A stretch of 64,000 bases of DNA from the NCBI RefSeq assembly GCF_014529535.1, contig NW_023503584.1:1806311-1870310 (forward strand), in the 5' to 3' direction. Each line of letters starts with the position of its first letter. Positions within the stretch are counted from its first letter, which is position 1. Below, in pieces: positions 46,501 through 57,834 of the stretch. The stretch comes from Bradysia coprophila (lineage: Eukaryota; Arthropoda; Insecta; Diptera; Sciaridae). Both the position numbers and the translations under genes were made by a program. The notes beneath the pieces were generated by a model. That model was not told the DNA's origin. It was given only the letters and a program-made list of their open reading frames with translations, and made no database searches.

Positions 46501-49500
46501 GTAATCGAAACCAAAATGAATGCCCAAGTGAGAGATTGGAGCTCAGAGGTAAGTGGAGACATTCAGACGTTTCAGTGGTTCTTGAATTTCCATTGATCTC
46601 CACAGATTTCCATTGAAAGTTCAATGACCCTTGGAATGGCTTACTACAACAGTTCCATGGCGGTATGGGAACCAATTATCGAACCGAATGAACGGGAAAA
46701 ATCAAATGGATTGTCTGAATACGGTCCATGGGAACTCAATTTTAGTTTGAAAATCGAAAAGAATTTGGATGACAATACGGGTCAAGGTAATGAGCGAAAT
46801 CTGTCGAATCGTCTCGTAACTCCCTCGAGTGACCCGAGTTTTGTCTCTTTCGTTTTTTCAGTCGAACCAAAAACAAAAATCTCAGTCTCATCGTCGGATA
46901 CGTTGGAAATGTCCGTCACGAAAACGTGTCTCGACGTTCTACAAGATCTTGGAAATGCATTTTCTCAGGCTATTCGTCCGGAAGGCTTGCACAAACCGGA
47001 TATTGTAGCGCCGTACATTGTCGAAAATGATACCGGCTTCGATGTTACGTTGAATCTCAAACGAGGAGCATTTTTCTTGCACACCTCGCATCTACCGACT
47101 GGTACTGGTAATGAAGAAGTCGTAAGAAGTGGCGTCGTTTTTAAGTCATCGACGACCAATGGAACTGAACTGAGTCCGGAAGAAGTGACAACATGCAAAA
47201 TTTCGCCAGGAGCTAAAGCTTATCTGCAGGGAAAGAAGGAGGATTCAATGAATGCGATCAGTGCGTTTAGTTCGCTGAACAAGGATAGTCAAAACGACAT
47301 GTTCTTACACGTACAGGTACGGGCGGATTAACATAATCGAATTGATTCGCTCTGTTTGATTGTTTTGTTTCGACAACAGATTGGTGACATCGATAAAGAG
47401 GTTACGCTGCCTATACATAAGGCCGATCGACGATACTTTCCACTGTACCGGGATACGAAACAGGAACCTTGGGGAATCCTGTCAAATGTGAAAACTGAGT
47501 ACGGCAGTAAAGTCATCACCATCAGCGGTGTACTTAAGGTAAATGATTTTACCCTCAAGGAGCACGATGACACGACGACTAACATGTTTATCCTTCAGAT
47601 ACAAAACCACTTTTCAACCACGGTCAACGTATTCCGAATGCGTGACGGAATCTTCCACGACATCGGCCAAGTTGCACCCGGTTCTAGCTACAATGTACCT
47701 CTACACGCGTTATATGCTGCGCACAAGGAACTGTACTTTTCGATAGCCGGATATAAAACATCGGTTCAAGGAATCAACTGGAAAGATTGTCCCAGCGACT
47801 TTAAGTACACAAAATACCTGCAATGTGACCCAATGGACACATTCGAACCATTTTATATAACGGTAAATTTCACTAGCCTTATTCGAAGAGCAGGACGTGC
47901 AGAGGTTCGGCTTTATTTTTCAGGCAATCCGAGAACGCGAAGAAGTTTACCATGAAGTTACATCTAAAGTGACGATGCTAAGTGCGTGCTATGTGGTTCA
48001 CTTGAAACCACCACTCTATTTGCGGAACGCTTTACCCATCGATATTAGTATATCAGTTGCTGGTTGCTCGGTAGCCAATACCGATGATGTAACCGAAGCC
48101 AAAGAAGTGTCACAAGTCGATGGATCTCCGGTTAAGAAAAATGTCGGCCTGGAACTTTCGCCAAGAGATGACTTTTTGGACTATGGCGAAAAAGTGGTTA
48201 AACCCGGCGATGTACTTCATCTGCCAACGGTTAAGACAACCGTCAAAGAAGGTGACAATAAGAGTTATCTCGTTGCAAGGGTGAGACTTTGATGCTAAAC
48301 CGAAAAAGAGTTTGGACTCAATGTCGTGTCCTTTCAGCTCATTCAATATTTGGAAAAAGATTGGTCCTGCACCACTGAAATACCGTCTGTTCCATCTGAG
48401 TTTGCCGTCTGGACATTCTCCTCATATGATTCAGTGGATAAAATGACTCTTGACTTGGGTGTTAAGTACGTTAAGCTGTTGATTGTCAACTCGACTTTCA
48501 TTTTATTTCAAATTCAATTTCCCCACAGGTTCGAAAATCGTTATGGCAGCCTTCAGTTAACGGTGTATTGTCCGTACTGGATGATCAACAAAACCGGTCT
48601 TCTTTTGAGCTATCGCGTAAGTAAATAAGTCTAAGACAATCAAACTAACGACTGGAATAGCTTTGAACTAACATTTTAAAAATTACGTTAACAACCGCTA
48701 GAAGTCACGAAAAACCGAAAAACATGAACTCTCTGGTTCACCTGCTAAGGTACTGGCCATTCTTGTGTCTTTTGTCGTAAATTTTAGCAATTTTGGGGGC
48801 GATTTTTGATTCAGTTTAAGACTTGTATCAAGGAGAGCCTTTCGCTGTACTCTTTGGTTTCATTTGCTTCCACCAATTTTTTTTTTTCGCGCATTTTCAA
48901 TGGATCAACCTTTCAGAAACGGTTAGGGATATGTTATCGACAAGTCCTGAACTCAGGATGATATTGTCCTGATAAATGATAAAATGAATGTTTTAAGAGT
49001 GATATCGCCAAATCTTCAGGTGATTTTTTTAACTTTGGAAACAAGCGGTCTCCGGTTTTAATGAGTGATAGCTCGTTGGATTCGTCTTTCAATTCTAGGA
49101 AACACGTGTCTTTCACTTTTTCTTTAAAAAAATTGTTTTCTTTGAAAAGCGCTCAAAAGTGAAGACATGTCAGAGGGTACCGAAAACAGTTTTTCGGCAA
49201 TAACTCAAGAAAAAATTATTTTAAATTGTTGTAATGTTGTACGATTGTCGGCCTTGAAAAGACCTACAGGTGGAGTATACGCACCGCTTGGTGCTAGTTG
49301 ATCCACTAGAGTTATGACTAGAAATATAGTGAATGTTCGGAGAGGCCGCCTTTTCTGCAGCTTCGATGTACCACGGAGCTGAGTATGGGGTGTTGTAGCT
49401 GGCCTCACCCACTATCGTTGCACATATAAATGAATCCAGTACTTTTGGGCTGCAAGCCTACAGAAGTCTTGAAAAAAAAGTTGGTGCCAAAATGTAGATT

Positions 49501-52500
49501 TTTTCCTTCTGTCTGAGGGCCCAACTGCCAGAACAGCGTTTGGAACGGTTCTATGTGAGTAATTTTGTATCGTCTACTATTCCATTACCGTATACGCTTC
49601 ACTTTGACTCGAATATAGGTCGTTACAACAGTAATTCTTGTGAAAAATTATTAAATTTTTCTCGGAGGATTTTAGTCAAATAAAGTGTTAGCGTATAGCA
49701 AATGACCTCAGGAGTCCGGAACAGTAATTAGTTTTTCAATTGGACCAATATTTGCTACGCGACAGGAGTTTGGAAAACCGATACGATCAAGTGGGAGCAA
49801 ACGGTTTTCCAAACTCCTGTCCCGTAGCAAATATTGGTCCAATTGAAAAACTAATTACTGTTCCGTAGTCCTGAGGTCATTTGCTATACGCTAACACTTT
49901 ATTTGACTAAAATCCTCGGAGAAAACTTTAATGATTTTTCTCTTGATATTACTAATAGTGGATCTGATATATTCGCGACATAGCGAAGCGTTTTTCTATT
50001 GATAAGGTGAAAGAATAGTAGACAATAAAAAATGATTGCCGTAGTACCATTCCAGATGCTCTTCTGGCAGTTGGGCCCTCAGAAAGAAGGAAAAAATCTA
50101 CATTTTGGCACCAACTTTTTTTTCAAGACTTCTGTAGGCTTGCAGCCCAAAAGTACTGGGTTCATTTATATGTGCAACGATAGTGGGTGAGGCCAGCTAC
50201 AACACCCCGTGGTACATCGAAGCTGCAGAGAAGGCGGACTCTCCGAACATTCACTATATTTCTAGTCATAACTCTAGTGGATCAACTAGCACCAAGCGGT
50301 GCGTATACTCTACCTGTAGGTCTTTTCAAGGCCGACAATCGTACAACATTACAACCATTTAAAATAATTTTTTCTTGAGTTATTGCCGAAAAACTGTTTT
50401 CGGTACCCTCTGGCATGTCTTCACTTTTGAGCGCTTTTCACAGAAAACAAATTTTTTTAAGAAAAAGTGAAAGACACGTGTTTCCTAGAATTGGAAGACG
50501 AATCCAACGAGCTATCACTCATTAAAACCGGAGACCGCTTGTTTCCCAATCACCTGAAGATTTGGCGATATCACTCTTAACAAATGAAGTAAAAGAATTT
50601 GCGGCATTCACTGGGCGATACTTTAAACAAATGAAGTAAAAGATTTAAACAACTGACCGTTTCTTAAAGGTTAACGAAGGTGACGATACTTAGAATAGCT
50701 TGCAAATTAGTTTAGTCGTCTTCGTGGAAATTTGTGTCCTAACAATTTTAGTCGACTTTATCGACTCACTTACCTGTACTGGTGATCCATTTTTAATTTC
50801 CCAATTTGTTTGAATGAAAGTATTTCTTGTCATTTTACTCAATAAATCCAATCCAACCAGGCCAGCGACGAAAATGTCAACGTTCTCTACCATCCTCCCG
50901 AATGGGAAGGACCGATTCTATTCTCCTTCCGCGAAAAGGTCTTTTTCGGAAAGAAACGTGCATCCGTCCGAGTCGAATCCGGAGAATGGAGCGATCGTTT
51001 TGCCTTGGACGCGGCTGGATCTACTGGCGTTGTGGAATGCAAATCGAATGAGATGATCTATGAGGTATGAACGCTTCACATTTTTCGTAAATTTATTCGC
51101 TAAACAGTTGGGTTACAGATTGCCGTACACAATACACTGACGCACAACTCGTTGACGAAACAAATCATGTTCATTCCGATGTATGTGATGATGAACAAAG
51201 CCCCATTTACGATCGAAGTACAGGAGGATCGACGACCTGGCGATCCGTGGATTGAAGTGCCTCAAGATCAATGTGTTCCACTATGGCCAAAGACTGACTC
51301 CAGCAAATTGTTGCGCGTCAAATCCAAAGACGACATGAATTTGTCCTGCCCGTTCCGATTCAATGAGGTGCAGTGTAGTTTGCTCCGATTCAATAACAAG
51401 GTATGTCGTCGAGGTCAAGCCATTACTATGTACCTGTGAGTGAATTAATGCATTTTGAATCCTTCCAGTATGGTGGAATAAATGTCGATGTTCAAGTGAC
51501 CGAAGGAGGTGTTTACATTACATTTATGCAGTACCATGCTGGCGATGCTCCAGCTCTAATCATTAATCACACAAATCATCCTATCAGTTTCCGGGAAAAA
51601 GGAAATGTTAACGAAAGGTGCGCTTGCTTCCATTACCATTTTCCATTCAAACTTTTTAAACGAATTTGTCGCACAGATCTCTCAATCCATCCGAAAAGAT
51701 TCTCTACACATGGACTGATCCGGCTGGCGATCGAATTTTGTTATTTAACGACGGTGACAAGCACATTGAAAATGACTTACGTCGCGATGGAGTCGCCCCG
51801 TACCAGTAATTTTGAATAATTTTTTCTCTTGCTGATCGAAACGTTCAAATGAGCTTTTATGTTACACAGAAATTGTCAGGATGAGAAATGTTTCTGGGCA
51901 TCGTTCTTGGATGGAACGCAAAGGGTGCTGCTGTTTACCAACGATGAATACATTGCAACTGAAACGCAGAGCGTCAATCAATTGGAAAAGGTAGGTGGAA
52001 ATGATGTGCAGCAGGTAGACGATTCGTACGGACTAGCAATCCAGTGCGGTACGTTTGCTTCGCAGCAACTTCTAAGTCTCGTTGTCTTGATACCTCGAAC
52101 GGATAAAAGAGGCTGGAGTTCTCCCTACTGACTATTACGTGCATCGGATAAAGTATTTCCCCTGGCGCACCGCCTAACCAATTCATTTTCCCAAAATTCA
52201 GGTGACCCAAGAAATCGAAGTTGACATCCATGGTATCGGATTGTCGCTGGTCAATAATTTGAAGCAATGCGACATCATGTACATCGGTATCGCCAGTTCG
52301 GGTGTAATTTGGGAGGAGAAGAAGAAGAACAAATATTTCAAACAGATGAAGATCCAAGAGGTTCAGAACATGGAAAGTAAATTTCAGGAATACTTACGCG
52401 ACAGACAGGTCGGATCACCGCCAAATAAACAATACCATTTGGATGGCGCCGGCAAAATTCGAATCGATTTCGACGAAATGAAATTGTACAAATCGAATCC

Positions 52501-54554
52501 GCGTGAAATTCAACGCATGTTCTATCCGGGCCTGTGGATCAAAATGAACTCATCTCCATATCAAAAGCAAATTCATGCGAAAATCAATCGAATACAAATT
52601 GACAATCAATTGGCTGATTGTATATTCCCGGTGGTGCTGGCACCTGTGCCACCGCCGAAAAGTGTTGCCGCTACAACTGGTGCGTTGATAATTTGTTGAT
52701 TGATTGGGAAAATGGCAATTTGAAATTAATTAACAATTTCGATTCGATTAGCGTTGAAACCGTTTGTGGAGTGCAGTATTGTGGAACGAATCATTCCCCA
52801 TTCGGATGTTAAACAATTCAAATACCTTACGATGCTGATACAAGAGTTTCACGTTAAAGTCGACTTGTTGTTCATCAATGAAATCGTGGAAATGGTTAGC
52901 ACGGACTTGACGGACGAGGAATCGGTAAGTTGCATAGCTCTTTACCACTGCTCTCTACCATCATTTCTGACCACATAAATCGCACCAAATAGCGCCAGAA
53001 ATTCGCCGACGATATTCAACGCCAAAAGGAACCTCTGTCGGCTCTCGTTCTGACCCATTCGTCTCAAGAGCAAAAGAACTTCTACGATCAACTGCATTTG
53101 GGTCCATTGAAAATTCACATTTCCTTCTCAATGGCTGGCTTGGAGCCAGGAGCTCTACCTGGTGTATTGTCAACAATTCTGCAAGGTGTTGGCGTCACTC
53201 TTACTGACATCAATGACATCGTCTTCAGACTGTCGTTTTTCGATCGACAATACACATTCTTCACTCAACGACAATTGACGTCGGAAATCGTGAACCATTA
53301 TGCTGGGCAGGCGGTTAAACAAGCTTATGTACTGATATTAGGATTGGATGTTATTGGAAATCCTTACGGATTGGTTGTTGGACTAACGAAGGGTGTCGAA
53401 GATCTGTTTTATGAACCGTTCCAGGTAACACCGGCATTTGTAAGTTCAGTTCGGACATTATAACAATTAAATGTTCTTAGGGAGCCGTTCAAGGACCGCA
53501 AGAATTTGCTGAAGGCTTGGTGCTTGGTGTCAAATCGCTATTTGGCCATACAGTTGGTGGTGCAGCTGGAGCTGTCTCCAAGTATATATTCAATTAATTG
53601 CTCTGGTGTTGCACATCAATACTGAATCAAAAAATGTTTCAGAATCACCGGCGCAATGGGCAAAGGTCTGGCAGCACTGACCTTCGACAAAGAGTATCAA
53701 AAGAAACGCCGTGAACAACTCAACAAGAAACCAGCTAATTTACAGGAAGGCATTGCACGGAGTGGAAAGGGACTCGTCATGGGTGTCGTCGATGGTGTAA
53801 CCGGCGTATTTACGAAACCGATCAGTGGAGCCAAGGCAGATGGAGTCGAAGGTTTCTTCAAAGGCTTGGGTCAAGGTGCCGTCGGTTTGTTGGCCCGACC
53901 GACAACTGGTATCGTTGACTTTGCCAGCGGTAGTTTCGATGCCGTTAAACGAGCTGCTGAAATGTCTGAAGATGTGAATCGGTTACGTGCTCCCCGTTTC
54001 TTACACTCTGACGGAATATTGAGACCATTTTGTGTTCGTGAAGCTGAAGGAAATAAATTGTTGAAGTGAGTTGACTCGAAAATGTGTTCGGGAAGCGTGA
54101 ACTGCAACTTCATGTTTTGAAATTTTAATTGCAGAGAAATCGAAAAGGGAAAATACGCCAACAGTGACACCTTCGCTCATTATGAAGTGATAATTGAAAA
54201 ACGGGACGTTCTTCTGCTGTCAGACCATCGCATTTTATATTGCGTGAAGAATGACATATTTGGTGGTTGGCAGGTAAAACGAAGAATCTGTCAAGCGTCC
54301 AAATCAAACTCAAAATTTTACCGATAATTTTCTAGGTGGAATGGACCTATCGTTGGCCCGAAATCACTTCCATTAAAGCGACTGAACGTGGCGTCCAAAT
54401 CGTTATCGGTGAAAAAACCAAAAAGATGTTCGGCGTCTTTGGGTCCAGTGATCAGTTGAAGAAATTGATATTAATCCAGCAACGAGCAAAACGTGACAAT
54501 CTCACCATTATCATGGATGCGTTGAAGCAAAAGAGCGCCTTATCAGACAAATAA
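31532..54554 (+). CDS. Vps13: Vps13, bridge-like lipid transfer protein
   Basis: 44 exons, 3379 aa, every phase matching. Exons: 31532-31631, 34831-34917, 34983-36819, 36882-37059, 37120-37273, 37335-37453, 37518-37966, 38577-38700, 38767-39028, 39085-39200, 39260-39370, 39436-39591, 39649-39891, 39954-40068, 40123-40277, 40343-40463, 43295-43366, 44843-45001, 45067-45214, 45284-45390, 45458-45610, 45667-45800, 45863-46088, 46152-46298, 46364-46548, 46606-46786, 46862-47316, 47380-47538, 47599-47862, 47924-48280, 48338-48465, 48529-48616, 50861-51064, 51119-51400, 51469-51617, 51677-51805, 51870-51990, 52202-52679, 52752-52924, 52993-53424, 53481-53581, 53643-54065, 54135-54273, 54336-54554. 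Vps13 channels phospholipids at organelle contacts. The chorein N-terminus ([18 protein letters not shown]) heads a long beta-groove rod. The VAB adaptor region lies about residues 2240-2720, the ATG2C-like segment about 2940-3260 ([50 protein letters not shown]), then a PH-like tail. Poly(A) signals: 54550 and 54684. Likeliest orthologue of VPS13A/C. Confidence 0.96.
31632..32732. other. Vps13 intron 1, first part
   Basis: Apart from a decayed piggyBac-like MITE copy at about 32375-32515 (ATTACTTCAATTCGTCTAAG, ending CTGTAACTGG then TTAA), nothing recognised. Confidence 0.45.
32733..33413. mobile_element. 681-bp GAGGGATTC foldback element in Vps13 intron 1
   Basis: The ends are TGAGGGATTCTTTTGAAAAA and its reverse complement. 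The inverted arms run about 300 bp each, with a near-perfect central inverted repeat (33062-33230) around GGGCCAAACCCCATAAGACC. Transcribed in Vps13 pre-mRNA it would fold into a very long hairpin. No coding frame accepted. Relatives: 42030-42697 and a single arm at 10067-10290. Confidence 0.85.
33840..34021. mobile_element. CCTGT (TTAA) MITE copy in Vps13 intron 1
   Basis: Contains CATCTGTTATCGACAACGAC, AACAAATGAAGTAAAAGATT, GAAGTAATAGTTTAAATAG and the right end CTTCTGTAACAG, matching the copies at 43487-43676 and 44562-44734. Left terminus decayed. Confidence 0.7.
41155..41548. mobile_element. 394-bp hairpin element flanked by TTAA, in Vps13 intron 16
   Basis: TTAA at 41151-41154 and 41549-41552 surrounds two arms of about 185 bp. 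The left arm starts GACGAATCTACACATG. The right arm ends CATGTGTAGATTCATTCGTC. Both arms carry matching blocks: CAAAATTATTATTATTTTGA and TTTTTCGAAAAAGTACGACC. Non-coding. Confidence 0.75.
42030..42697. mobile_element. 668-bp GAGGGATTC foldback element in Vps13 intron 16
   Basis: Second full copy of the family at 32733-33413. The ends are GAGGGATTCTCCTGAAAAAC and GTTTTTCAGAAAAGTCCCTC. The shared internal sequence includes CAGTTACACGA...CGTACAGG with CGTGTGGGGTGTCATTAGAA-like blocks. More diverged than the intron 1 copy. Confidence 0.75.
43487..43676. mobile_element. CCTGT (TTAA) MITE copy in Vps13 intron 17
   Basis: The right end CTGTCTGTGACAGG is followed by TTAA (43677-43680). Contains TGTTATCGACAACGACAGCA and AAACAAATGAAGTAAAAGAT. 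Left terminus not clear. Confidence 0.75.
44562..44734. mobile_element. CCTGT (TTAA) MITE, best-preserved ends, in Vps13 intron 17
   Basis: The left end CCTGTTACAGACGGC and right end GCCGTCTGTGACAGG are a 15-bp inverted repeat with one mismatch. Flanks are TTAA (44558-44561) and TTGA (44735-44738). This copy defines the family's termini. Confidence 0.85.
48997..50576. mobile_element. 1580-bp TTAA-flanked foldback element in Vps13 intron 32
   Basis: Flanked by TTAA at 48993-48996 and 50577-50580. The termini are GAGTGATATCGCCAAATCTT and its reverse complement. The two arms are inverted copies about 700 bp long, centred on a second palindrome at 49663-49921. It makes up most of the 2244-base intron. 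Each arm contains a 63-67-codon frame with a hydrophobic run, but the frames are arm homology, not independent genes. A right-hand piece of the same family lies at 18893-19777. Confidence 0.8.
50578..50662. repeat. Scrap of the CCTGT (TTAA) MITE family
   Basis: Two copies of CAAATGAAGTAAAAGA(A/T)TT within 85 bp, immediately beyond the foldback element. Too short to define ends. Confidence 0.5.
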
Positions 54555-54721
54555 ACTTTTGAATTTCGCTCATTTTTTTCTTTCATATGATAATCGCTTT
54601 GTGTTGAAAATGTTTGCACTTCCTTTGTACTCACCAGATTTTGGAGAAGAAATTCAAATCTAAAATGTCGAAAATTTATTGCGAATAAAAGTTCTACCTC
54701 AATTGGACGAAAAAGTTTTAA

Positions 54722-54914
54722 GAAAATTTTCATCTGTCATAACGACGACAAAGATAATTACAAGCTCTCGGTAATATGGTCCTTTATATAGTAAAATGCA
54801 TGTTAAACAAAATTGAAGTACAAGATTTGAAATCAGCCGATTAAAAATACTTTGATCGATGGAAGTAATAGATCCGATAATAATACTGGACATATGCTTG
54901 CCATATGCAACAGG
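54722..54914. mobile_element. CCTGT (TTAA) MITE copy downstream of Vps13
   Basis: Core AAGTACAAGATTTGAAATCA, GATCGATGGAAGTAATAGAT and right end ATGCAACAGG, followed by CTAA (mutated TTAA). TTAA lies at 54718-54721 on the left. Confidence 0.7.
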
Positions 54915-55510
54915 CTAAATGCTGTTGGTGGACTGATGCTTTCAATATTTGCGAGATATTTTTTTACAAATTTTTATTTTCTGTTTTTGTTCCCTTTTTC
55001 AAACTAATTTTTTACCTAAGATGTTTAACACCCACTTGCTTTTTCTAAAAAAAAAAAATTAAAAAAAATTTGAAAATAACAGAAAATTTGTTTTATTGCA
55101 TTCGTCTCTGCATTCTGCCAGAGCCAATCGGTTGGTAACAATTAATTTTCCGACGGTAGCCTCTACCTGTACTCACCGTTCACAAACTGTAAGCACGGTC
55201 ATTGAGCATTTAAATTTACAGCACAAGCTTTATCAAATTTGTTCGCCCGCTCAAAATTTTCTTTTACACAAAAAGGCAGCTCTCATTTATTTTACCAGAA
55301 TCGAATATTTAGTAGCTCTCTGGCATTCGCTAATTATCTAAACCACAACCACCCGCCAACATAAGAAGAAGATTTAAACTGAAGAATTGTTTTTTATAAT
55401 GGAACGTTGTGCAGTTGAATGAATTTTAATTGGGCATTTGGATGCAAATTCGATATTTTTGGATATTATTAGCCATCTCCTGAACAAGAAAAGTGCTAAA
55501 AGACTGGTAT

Positions 55511-55677
55511 GCAGAGCCTATTTTTGAGAAATTATTTTCTTAAAATTTCACGGTTTTCCTGAAATTTCTCGAATTTTCTTGAAAATTAGAAATCACAGAA
55601 AGGTTTCAAGAAATTTCGAAAAAAATTAAGAAATTTAGAGAAACTTCAAGAAAATATTTTCTCAAATTAGGCTCTGC
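55511..55677. mobile_element. 167-bp GCAGAGCCTATTTTTGAGAAA inverted-repeat element
   Basis: The left end GCAGAGCCTATTTTTGAGAA and right end TTCTCAAATTAGGCTCTGC are inverted repeats. The interior is degenerate AAATTTC/GAAATTT repeats. It belongs to the GGGCCTATTTTAG group of elements. Confidence 0.6.
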
Positions 55678-55819
55678 TGGTTGGGGTTACAATCGGTAGT
55701 GGTTGGAATTCTAACAGTAATGGTACAAAAATTGGGTGCCATGAGTGCAAGAGAAGCCGGTAGAGACACGCCAAAGTCTAAAAAATAAAAGGTCATAGAG
55801 ACGAGGATACCTCGGTGGA

Positions 55820-56089
55820 TAAAGTGGAAGCATTATAATTTGATCGATTCTATTCATTTTTAAATAATTGTAGCTTTTCAAAAAATCATTTCGAAAACAT
55901 TACAGTATAAAAGCTTACACATGCGCATTAGAGCTGTTTACTCGCGGTATACCTGCGGGTAATCCGTTCAAATGCATGTGTCTAAGCTTTTATACTGTAA
56001 TGTTTTCGAAATGATTTCTTCGAAAACTACAATTATTTAAAAATGAATTAAATGAGTAGAATCGATCAAATTATAATGCTCCGACTTTA
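55820..56089. mobile_element. 270-bp hairpin element
   Basis: The arms begin TAAAGTGGAAGCATTATAAT and end ATTATAATGCTCCGACTTTA. Long inner matches include TTTCGAAAACATTACAGTAT and its reverse complement, leaving a loop of about 55 bases (GCGGTATACCTGCGGG). No target duplication identified. Confidence 0.8.
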
Positions 56090-56277
56090 CTTAAAATTAT
56101 TATTTGATACTGTGTGACAGTAGCTCAAAGTTTTTCCTTGATATTTGGTCACAGTTGTGAAACTCAGCATCACTTATGGTAATTTTCTAGAGAAACGCTA
56201 TATTCCGCGACGAATTCTTTTTAATTTTCAGCTTAGAAATACTAGAATCGAATAGGATTTGAAATACAAATTTTGAT

Positions 56278-56345
56278 GTGCACGGGTGAGACACGAACTC
56301 ACAACCTTCAACTTGCCGCGCTGATGCTCTAACCAGCTGAAGCTT
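56278..56345 (-). repeat. tRNA-derived sequence (SINE head or pseudo-tRNA)
   Basis: On the minus strand the D-arm-like TTCAGCTGGTTAGAGCATCA, a paired anticodon-stem-like segment and a perfect T-arm (GTGAG TTCGTGT CTCAC) occur in order and spacing. Position 33 is C instead of T and the 5' acceptor strand does not pair with CCGTGCA. I therefore call it tRNA-derived and not a functional tRNA gene. Confidence 0.55.
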
Positions 56346-56619
56346 ATGGTAATTTTTCGTAATTCTTACAATCTCAGATTTCCATCGATATCACTGTTGC
56401 TATAACTAACGTAAACAGCGCCGCTCTGTTCATTAATAAGTGACAAGAGTCGTTCAACAACAAAGTTTTGGGCATACACTTAAAAAACCTTTTAAAAAAA
56501 GTTTGGCGATGATTTGTTTGATTAACAAAGTTATAAAGACAACGAAAACAGCAAAATAACATCGATGTTTTGCTTTTTATATAGATTTTGCAAGTCATGC
56601 ACAAAGTTTCTTCGTAGAA

Positions 56620-57110
56620 GGACTCTTCTCACCTATGCATGTTCTAAGAAACGAAGTAAAATGTTCGAAGTCAATGTCGTACAATACTTACATCAAATGA
56701 AGTACCAGATACGATAGGTAAAACTGCTGACGTGCTGTCTCTGAAAGGTTAAACGTAGCAAATTCATCAGAAAATTAAAGGCTCGGGACGGACACGTCAG
56801 GTCGAACTGAAACCTGAAGCTCAGATTACGTGAATATTTTTAAAACTGAACCAGAATTGAGAATGTTTTATACCTGAATAAAATTTGGGTGAAATTTGAA
56901 GACCAGTAAAAATTCAGGTAAATCAAGTAAGATTTCAGATAAATCCCAGAATTCACCTGAAACAGCGCCCATTATTGGTAGATTTATGTAACGAATTTAC
57001 TGAAATGTATCAAAATTTGAGGAAATTTACGTAAATTTACCTAATATTTACTGAATTTATCGAAACAAAACCTCGGTAAATTTCAGTAAATTCTGTAAAT
57101 AAACTTATCA
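56620..57110. repeat. Segmental duplication, copy A (with a CCTGT MITE inside)
   Basis: Matches 62580-63740 in order once the hAT insertion there is removed. Shared blocks are CAATACTTACATCAAATGAAG-like, GTGCTGTCT.TGAAA, GTAGCAAATTC.TCAGAAAA, ACCAGAATTGA.AATGTTTTA and CCATTATTGG. Here the MITE end is CTGAAAGG followed by TTAA (56749-56752). The stretch from 56970 is degenerate TTTACTGAATTTA repeats. Confidence 0.65.
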
Positions 57111-57287
57111 AAAATAGGCCCTGATCCACACATTCAGATTCTGGTGAATCAGGTCAGATTTCATCTGTATTTTTTGTGAAAACTGACTTGATTCACCTGA
57201 TCTCATTTATTTTTTATTTAACAGACTTGAGGTAAATTTGGGTCATTTCAGTTAAGACTCATAAATTTTCAGGTCGACTTTGAATAG

Positions 57288-57331
57288 AATGCCCAAGTGA
57301 GATCTTAGAGTTCAGATAAATGAAGACGTTT
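57288..57331 (+). pseudogene. Duplicated Vps13 fragment, part 1 (exon 25 end and intron 25 start)
   Basis: AATGCCCAAGTGAGA and the following bases align with the end of Vps13 exon 25 and the first bases of intron 25 (46519-46572), including the exon-intron boundary. Because intron sequence is present it is a genomic, not processed, copy. It is interrupted at 57330 by the MITE at 57334-57644. Confidence 0.6.
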
Positions 57332-57333
57332 AA

Positions 57334-57644
57334 CCTGCCACGCCACATATGTTATCGACAACGACGACAACGACCCTGTGATCCACCTGTGTGGTAGAAA
57401 AGGCGATTGTTGTGTTGATTGGCGAGTTATGATTCACTTCAGGTATACTCTTCAATGAGTATATAGAAGAGAAACTAGTCCCACATATACCGAGATGACA
57501 AGCTCTTAATATGGTTCTTTATATAGTAAAATTGATGTTAAAAAAGTGAAATACAAGATCTGAAATCAACCGATTAAAAATTCTTTGATCGATTGAAGTA
57601 ATAGACCCGATAACAATACTGGTCTGCTTGCCGTCTGTAACAGG
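57334..57644. mobile_element. CCTGT (TTAA) MITE inserted in the duplicated Vps13 fragment
   Basis: TTAA at 57330-57333 on the left and TCAA (mutated) at 57645-57648 on the right. Ends CCTGCCACG and GCCGTCTGTAACAGG. It carries about 110 extra bases between the two halves of the core, probably a further insertion. Confidence 0.7.
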
Positions 57645-57692
57645 TCAAAGTGTTCTGAGTGCCTGAGAGTGTTCTCTGCAATCGAATTTGTT

Positions 57693-57790
57693 GGTAGATT
57701 TCCATTGAACGTTCAATGAACCTTGGAATGCTTACAACAGTTCCATGGCGGTTCTAGTCGAATCAAATTTCAGTCTCATCATCGTATTCG
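57693..57790 (+). pseudogene. Duplicated Vps13 fragment, part 2 (exon 26 start and exon 27 piece)
   Basis: AGATTTCCATTGAA.GTTCAATGA.CCTTGGAATG and CAACAGTTCCATGGCGGT match the acceptor and first 60 bases of Vps13 exon 26 (46604-46666). TCGAA.CAAA...TCAGTCTCATC then matches exon 27 (46862-46895). Most of exon 26 and intron 26 are deleted and there is a 3-base gap. It is non-functional. Confidence 0.7.
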
Positions 57791-57834
57791 AAAACTGTTT
57801 TGAAAGAATTTTAGCATCACGGGTAAAGAGAAAT

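Noticed and set aside
56278..56345. Functional tRNA gene on the minus strand
   Set aside because: The T-arm is good, but the acceptor stem does not pair and position 33 is not T. Listed as tRNA-derived repeat.
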